DNA of 34,116 bases from positions 1 through 34,116 of the forward strand of contig CAMMNN010000038.1 in NCBI GenBank assembly GCA_946498245.1. Reading direction: 5' to 3'. Numbering within the stretch: position 1 is the first letter of the stretch; every line of letters begins with the position of its first letter. This DNA is from an uncultured Clostridium sp. Lineage in GTDB: Bacteria; Bacillota; Clostridia; Lachnospirales; Lachnospiraceae. Below the pieces are notes generated by a model that searched no databases, was not told the origin of the DNA, and was given only the letters and a program-made list of their open reading frames with translations. The translations under genes and the position numbers were made by a program. Shown here piece after piece: positions 30,342-34,116 of this stretch.

Positions 30342-31754
30342 TTAGTCCGTTTCATAAACTGCCATGGGAAACGAGCGGCCAATGGTCTGTCTGGCTTCTC
30401 TCAGGCCGGCAAACTCTCCTCCCGCTATCATCTGTACCGCCAGATTTCCTACGGCGGTGGCTTCCCCTAATCCTGCGTATACGTTTTTTCGGCAGGCCCG
30501 GGCTGTCAGGCGGTTTAAATAATCGGCGTTAGAACCGCCGCCTACAATGTATATGGCATTGTAGTTTCTTCCTGTCAACCGCTCTATCTGGCGGCAGCAG
30601 TCCCGGTAGCAGGCGGCAAGGCTGTTGTAAATCACTGCCGCCATCTCCCATTTATTTTGGGGAACCGGCTGGCCTGTTTCCCGGCAGTAATTCTCTATTT
30701 CCCGGCTCATGCTGGCCGGAGCCAGAAAGCGGCTGTCATTGCAGTCTACAATGGAAGAAATCCGCTCTTTGGAAGCGTTTTTGCAGATTTCATCAAAGGA
30801 ATAGCTCTCTCCCTCCGCCTCCCATTCTTTCTTTACTGACTGGATCATCCACAGGCCCATAATGTTTTTCAGGTACCGGTATGTGCCGCCGTAACCGCCC
30901 TCGTTGGTCACATTGGCCCGGAAGCTGCCCTCTGTGCAGTCGGCCTCTTTTCTCTCTGTTCCCATAAGGGACCAGGTTCCGGAGCTGATATATAAGAAAT
31001 GCTCTTCTCCGGCAGGAACCGCTGCCACTGCTGACGCCGTATCGTGGGAAGCCGCCAGGACTACCCGGCAGTCCAGACCCGTTTCCTCTGCAATCTCTTT
31101 CTTCAGCCGTCCAACCTCCAAGCCGGGATCGGAAAGGGGCGCAAAAAGCTTTTGAGGAAATCCCAGTCTGCCAATGAGATCCCGATCCCAATCCCTTGAC
31201 TCAGGACTGACCATCTGGGTGGTGGTAGCATTGGTGTATTCCTGATGCAGCTTTCCTGTCAAAAGGTAGTTTAAATAGTCCGGGATCATGAGCAAATGCT
31301 CCGCTTTTTCCAAAAGCCCCGGCTCCTGCTCCTTCACCGCCATAAGCTGGTAAATGGTGTTAAAAATCTGCTTTTGAATCCCGGTTCTTCTATAAAGTTC
31401 CTTTGGGCTTACGATCCAGGAAACCTTCTCGTCCATGCCTGCCGTCCTTCCGTCCCGGTAGCCTGCTGTCTTTCCAAGGATCCGTCCCAATTTGTCCAGA
31501 AGGACAAAATCTACGGCCCAGGTATCCACCGCCATGCTTTCCGGCTGGAACCCTCTTTTGCCGCACTCCTTCATTCCTGCCAGAACTTCCTTAAAAAGCC
31601 GTTCCAGATTCCAGCAAAGCGTCCCGTCCTTTTCCTCCAATCCATTGGGAAAACGGTAAATTTCCTCAATTTCCATGCGGCCGTTCCGGATCCTTCCCAG
31701 AATATGGCGGCCGCTGGAGGCCCCAATATCCACAGCCAAATAACAGCGCTCCAC
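30342..31754 (-). CDS. rhaB: Rhamnulokinase RhaB
   Basis: RhaB phosphorylates L-rhamnulose to L-rhamnulose 1-phosphate with ATP. It is an FGGY-family kinase of 470 residues from the GTG at 31754: AVDIGASSGRHILGRI (phosphate 1 loop), AVDTWAVDFVLLD, an ASHDTASAVAAVP segment, SSGTWSLMG and the C-terminal IVGGGSNADYLNRLTA adenosine motif. The GTG is preferred because GGAGGAG lies eight bases upstream, while the ATG 16 codons earlier precedes that site and falls beyond the predicted transcription start. It is the first structural gene of the rha operon. Confidence 0.95.
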   Translation of the reverse strand: MERCYLAVDIGASSGRHILGRIRNGRMEIEEIYRFPNGLEEKDGTLCWNLERLFKEVLAGMKECGKRGFQPESMAVDTWAVDFVLLDKLGRILGKTAGYRDGRTAGMDEKVSWIVSPKELYRRTGIQKQIFNTIYQLMAVKEQEPGLLEKAEHLLMIPDYLNYLLTGKLHQEYTNATTTQMVSPESRDWDRDLIGRLGFPQKLFAPLSDPGLEVGRLKKEIAEETGLDCRVVLAASHDTASAVAAVPAGEEHFLYISSGTWSLMGTERKEADCTEGSFRANVTNEGGYGGTYRYLKNIMGLWMIQSVKKEWEAEGESYSFDEICKNASKERISSIVDCNDSRFLAPASMSREIENYCRETGQPVPQNKWEMAAVIYNSLAACYRDCCRQIERLTGRNYNAIYIVGGGSNADYLNRLTARACRKNVYAGLGEATAVGNLAVQMIAGGEFAGLREARQTIGRSFPMAVYETD

Positions 31755-31781
31755 TTGCCGTCTCCTCCTTCCTTTTTCTCC

Positions 31782-31787
31782 ATCATA
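31782..31787 (-). promoter_or_regulatory. rhaBMAD promoter (-10 element)
   Basis: TATGAT on the minus strand (31787-31782) is a good -10 with only T-rich sequence at -35, as expected for an AraC-activated promoter. The predicted start near 31775 leaves a leader of about 20 nt to the rhaB GTG. Confidence 0.55.
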
Positions 31788-31805
31788 GCGAAAAAAAGGC
31801 AAAAA

Positions 31806-31842
31806 AATAAGAACGGGATTTATAAAAATCTACGTCCTTATT
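31806..31842 (-). promoter_or_regulatory. AT-rich inverted repeat between the regulator and rhaB (RhaS-type operator or terminator)
   Basis: AATAAGAACG (31806-31815) and CGTCCTTATT (31833-31842) form ten-base arms with one mismatch around 17 bp; the inner GATTT/AAATC can extend the pairing. The left edge overlaps the -35 region of the rhaB promoter by about five bases, as RhaS sites do in E. coli. On the minus strand the stem is also followed by seven T, so it may be the regulator's terminator. The two readings cannot be separated by eye. Confidence 0.5.
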
Positions 31843-32816
31843 TGCACGGTATTCTGTTGCCGGTAATCTTTTGGAGTGACGCCGTAATAATTCCGGAATA
31901 TCCGGTGAAAATAGCTGGTATTGTCGTATCCCACAGCGTAGCTGATGTCGGCCACGGTCATTCTGGTATTGTTTAAAAGAAAGGCTGCCTGATTGAGCCG
32001 TTTAATCTGAAGAAGCTCCTTATAGCTCCGTCCCAGCAGGGCCGTAATGGTACGGCTGAGCCAATAAACATCATAACCCATAGACGCCGCCAGCTCCGTA
32101 AGACTTCCCTCCCGGTAATGCTCATCAATATAGCGAAGAACCTGCAGCGTCAGCTTCTGCTTAAAGGACTGTTCCGAATCCTGCCCCGCCCGGATGCGGC
32201 CGGTACAGCGCATGAGATGCCAGAAAAGAAGTCCCATGGCAGTCTGATTGATAGGCTGGGAGTCCTCATTGCCGTAAATCAGGGACCACACCAGATTCTC
32301 CACTAAGTTCTGCACAGGAAGCACATCAGCTACCTGAAAATGAAGAAAACTGTCGTAGCGGACATCTCCGCACAGACAGCCTACAATAAAATCTCTCAGG
32401 AGATTTTCTTCCTCTCCCATCATGCGTACAGCCGTATCGAAAAATTCCGGAAGAATAATGAAATTCACTCCAATATCGTCCTCTCCCGCCGGAAAAATCT
32501 CCTGGACGGCGTGTTGGTTCAGAAAGAGCAGCTCACCTTTTTTGAGATGGATCCTGTGCCCGTCCACCACATGGGTGGTACTTCCCTGGCACATATAAAT
32601 CACCTCAACGTAATTGTGGGTATGCTCCGGAAAGTGGACAAACCGGGTATGGGGGCGAATGGTAATGAGCTTTCCCGCTTCCAGCAGTTTGTCGCTGTCT
32701 ATCACCATGTCTTCTCTATCCATATAAAGGGCCCTGTCTATATCCCGGCTGCCCGCTAAAATCCTCTGCTCTTCCTGAGTCACCACGCTGAGACGGCGAA
32801 TGAGTTCTTCATTCAT
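31830..32816 (-). CDS. AraC-family regulator of rhamnose utilisation (RhaR/RhaS-like)
   Basis: A 328-residue AraC-type activator with an N-terminal cupin (about 50-130: FVHFPEHTHNYVEVIYMCQG, then VDGHRIHLKKGELLFLNQHAVQEI) and two C-terminal HTH motifs (SLTELAASMGYDVYWLSRTI and VADISYAVGYDNTSYFHRIFR), ending with the AraC signature YYGVTPKDYR. The ATG at 32816 follows AAGGAGAAGAGG. It lies 75 bp upstream of rhaB in the same direction, so regulation of rhaBMAD in response to L-rhamnose is inferred from position. It begins 17 bp after the DUF1292 gene. Confidence 0.9.
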   Translation of the reverse strand: MNEELIRRLSVVTQEEQRILAGSRDIDRALYMDREDMVIDSDKLLEAGKLITIRPHTRFVHFPEHTHNYVEVIYMCQGSTTHVVDGHRIHLKKGELLFLNQHAVQEIFPAGEDDIGVNFIILPEFFDTAVRMMGEEENLLRDFIVGCLCGDVRYDSFLHFQVADVLPVQNLVENLVWSLIYGNEDSQPINQTAMGLLFWHLMRCTGRIRAGQDSEQSFKQKLTLQVLRYIDEHYREGSLTELAASMGYDVYWLSRTITALLGRSYKELLQIKRLNQAAFLLNNTRMTVADISYAVGYDNTSYFHRIFRNYYGVTPKDYRQQNTVQIRT

Positions 32817-32833
32817 ACGCGCCTCTTCTCCTT

Positions 32834-33163
32834 TTATTCGTCCTCTAAATCCTCTTCGCTGACAATCTCATCATACTCCTGCTCGTCCAGCAGTTCGTCA
32901 AAGGCGTCCGCTACAATCTCATATTCCTCGTCGTCTTCAATATTTTCCAGATTGGGAGCGCCGTCCTCGGTTTCTGCGTAGCGGTATAAGTATACTTCCC
33001 CTTCTTCCGCATCTTCTCCCTCCATTGGCAGCAGGGCAATGTAATCCCTTCCTCCTGCCGGGAAAATTGTCAGAACTACGCATTCCAGCTCAGAACCGTC
33101 GTCCAGGGTCAGAGTAACCGTCATTTCCTCTTCTTCCATCTTATTGTTGAAATCCTCTGCCAT
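32834..33163 (-). CDS. DUF1292 domain protein (YrzB-like)
   Basis: A 109-residue, extremely acidic protein of the DUF1292 family. The core is EEEMTVTLTLDDGSELECVV, then LTIFPAGGRDYIALLP and VYLYRYAETEDG, followed by an Asp/Glu-rich tail of about 45 residues. The ATG at 33163 (MAEDFNNKM) has GAGAGGT at good spacing; the longer frame to 33214 reaches into the predicted promoter. The function of the family is unknown; homologues in Firmicutes often lie near yrzL/yrrK. Here it instead precedes the rhamnose regulator, so some readthrough into that gene is possible. Confidence 0.88.
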   Translation of the reverse strand: MAEDFNNKMEEEEMTVTLTLDDGSELECVVLTIFPAGGRDYIALLPMEGEDAEEGEVYLYRYAETEDGAPNLENIEDDEEYEIVADAFDELLDEQEYDEIVSEEDLEDE

Positions 33164-33214
33164 CTTTTCTACCTCTCTTTTCGTATGATAGGCAGTGTAT
33201 CCCGCCCTACACAC

Positions 33215-33243
33215 AATGTATCAGACTATATAGGAAAAAGCAA
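33215..33243 (-). promoter_or_regulatory. Possible promoter of the DUF1292 gene
   Basis: On the minus strand TTGCTT (33243-33238), 17 bp, TACATT (33220-33215). Both hexamers match at four of six positions, so the call is tentative. Confidence 0.4.
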
Positions 33244-33252
33244 GGAAAATTT

Positions 33253-33683
33253 CTATAAACGATTTTTCAATGCTGCTATCTTCTTTATCTGCAGATAGGG
33301 TATGCTGTATATCACTTCTTCGCCCTCTGCCGCCATCGGCGCCTTCTCTCTTTGAAATTGCATAATTCCTGCCCGGTTCTCCAATAAATACTCCTTTGCT
33401 GCTTCCACTGTCCTCCGTTTGGATTCCCCTTCTGTTACGCCAGTATCGCTTCAAAGGCTTCTTCCGCCTGTTGTTTTCTCTTCTTAATAAATTGCCCTGT
33501 AAATCTCTCTTCTTGCCTCTTCCACACTCTCCAGAAGATGGGAAGTGGCTCCGATGATATATTTGTGCATATGAAAACGATCCAGCACAAACTTTGCCTT
33601 ATCCACGGCCCTCTGGCCTCTCTTAATCCATGCAGCCCGTTTTCATGGGTGATTCCCTAATACGCATAAATCAGTTTCGGCAT
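33253..33683 (-). pseudogene. Degenerate transposase, UPF0236/ISLre2 type
   Basis: No single frame is open, but pieces in successive minus-strand frames read as one family: MPKLIYAY, then GITHENG, then AAWIKRGQRAVDKAKFVLDRFHMHKYI with SHLLESVEEARREIYRAIY, then KKRKQQAEEAFEAILA, and finally VTEGESKRRTVEAAKEYLLE to a TAG at 33253. These blocks, in this order, match transposases of the UPF0236 (ISLre2) family. Between GITHENG and AAWIK a large central part is deleted, and at least two single-base frameshifts follow (near TAT-TAA and at the AILA/VTE junction). Both ends of the original element are missing, and no terminal repeats were seen. The remnant abuts the serine recombinase gene. Confidence 0.8.
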
Positions 33684-33744
33684 AATGGAATGCATAATTT
33701 TAAGTGTAAAGGAAACCTATATGGACGCACAGGAGGTTATGCAC

Positions 33745-34116
33745 ATGAGTAATTACGGAAAAATCACAGCTCTTTACTCCCGTTTATCCGTAGGGGACGA
33801 GGACAGGGACGGCGGCGAGAGCAACAGCATACAAAATCAAAAAATCTTTCTGGAGAGCTACGCCAGAGGGCAGCGCCTAACCAATATCCGGCATTACATC
33901 GGCGACGAAAGCGGCAGATTTTTTGACCGTTCCGCCTACTCCCGCATGATTGAAGATGTGGAAAGCGGCAAAATCGGCGTGTGCATTATGAAAAACCTGA
34001 CCCGCTGGGGGCGCGACTATCTCCAAGCCGGAAACGCTATGGAGATTTTTCGCAGAAACAGTGTGCGCTTTATCGCGGTCAACAACGGCATAGACAGCGA
34101 AAACCCCGACACATTG
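33745..34116 (+). CDS. Large serine recombinase, N-terminal part (cut by window edge)
   Basis: The first 124 codons of a serine site-specific recombinase; the gene continues beyond the window. The resolvase catalytic domain is recognisable: ITALYSRLSVGDED with the nucleophile Ser15 in YSRLS, GESNSIQNQKIFLESYA, YIGDESGRFFDRSAYSRMIEDVESGKI, a CIMKNLTRWGRDYLQAG segment with the conserved Arg residues, and VRFIAVNNGIDS. This is the type found in Tn4451/TnpX and Tn1549-like elements, with a long C-terminal domain expected outside. The ATG at 33745 has AGGAGG eight bases upstream. It probably lies at one end of an integrated mobile element that extends to the right. Confidence 0.9.
   Translation, partial: MSNYGKITALYSRLSVGDEDRDGGESNSIQNQKIFLESYARGQRLTNIRHYIGDESGRFFDRSAYSRMIEDVESGKIGVCIMKNLTRWGRDYLQAGNAMEIFRRNSVRFIAVNNGIDSENPDTL

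Noticed and set aside
33221..33454. Minus-strand ORF of 77 codons near the window end
   Set aside because: It is an out-of-frame reading of the degenerate transposase; the family similarity lies in the neighbouring frames.

Overview
The window looks like a chromosomal segment of an anaerobic, spore-forming Gram-positive bacterium, most likely a member of the Lachnospiraceae (Clostridia). The basis is a Bacillus/Clostridium-type division and cell-wall cluster with two class B PBPs, a Spo0E-type sporulation phosphatase, strong AGGAGG ribosome binding sites with several TTG/GTG starts, a rhamnose operon, and a Tn4451/Tn1549-style large serine recombinase. Species cannot be fixed by eye. No rRNA, tRNA or CRISPR array was seen.

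Layout. (1) 1-9970, minus strand: the dcw cluster in the order mraZ, rsmH, ftsL-like, two transpeptidases (ftsI-like, spoVD-like), mraY, murD, ftsW/spoVE, murA (cut by the window edge). A sigma-A-type promoter at 9942-9970 is followed at once by five MraZ-box repeats. murE, murF and murG are absent from their usual places. (2) 10119-13466, minus: a metal-dependent amidohydrolase, an MFS transporter split by one in-frame amber codon, and a TetR regulator. The same 16-bp pseudo-palindrome lies upstream of both tetR and the transporter, so the regulator probably controls both. (3) 13840-14428: a Phd/RelE-type toxin-antitoxin pair with its own promoter and terminator. (4) 14631-15672: lgt followed by a 49-residue Spo0E-like gene.

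(5) 15806-20846: two aldo/keto reductase units, each divergent from a LysR regulator, with the two lysR genes convergent in the middle. The left unit also carries a SUMF1-fold lipoprotein without the formylglycine-forming cysteines and a small helical protein. (6) 20888-24544: an AraC regulator divergent from a DNA-alkylation-repair cluster (AlkA-like glycosylase, MFS exporter, truncated monooxygenase remnant, O6-alkylguanine methyltransferase). (7) 24570-25950: ychF with its own promoter, a structured leader, a 13-codon upstream ORF and a terminator. (8) A ferredoxin-like protein and a lipoprotein with YD-like repeats.

(9) 27812-32816, minus: an L-rhamnose operon (rhaB, rhaM, rhaA, rhaD) behind an AraC-type regulator, preceded by a DUF1292 gene. 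(10) 33253-34116: a decayed UPF0236/ISLre2-type transposase and, facing away from it, the start of a serine recombinase that probably marks the edge of an integrated element.

The cell-wall, lgt and rha genes are conventional. The more unusual material is the KTA transpeptidase motif, the paired TetR operators, the alkylation-repair cluster, the ychF leader and the mirrored AKR/LysR block.
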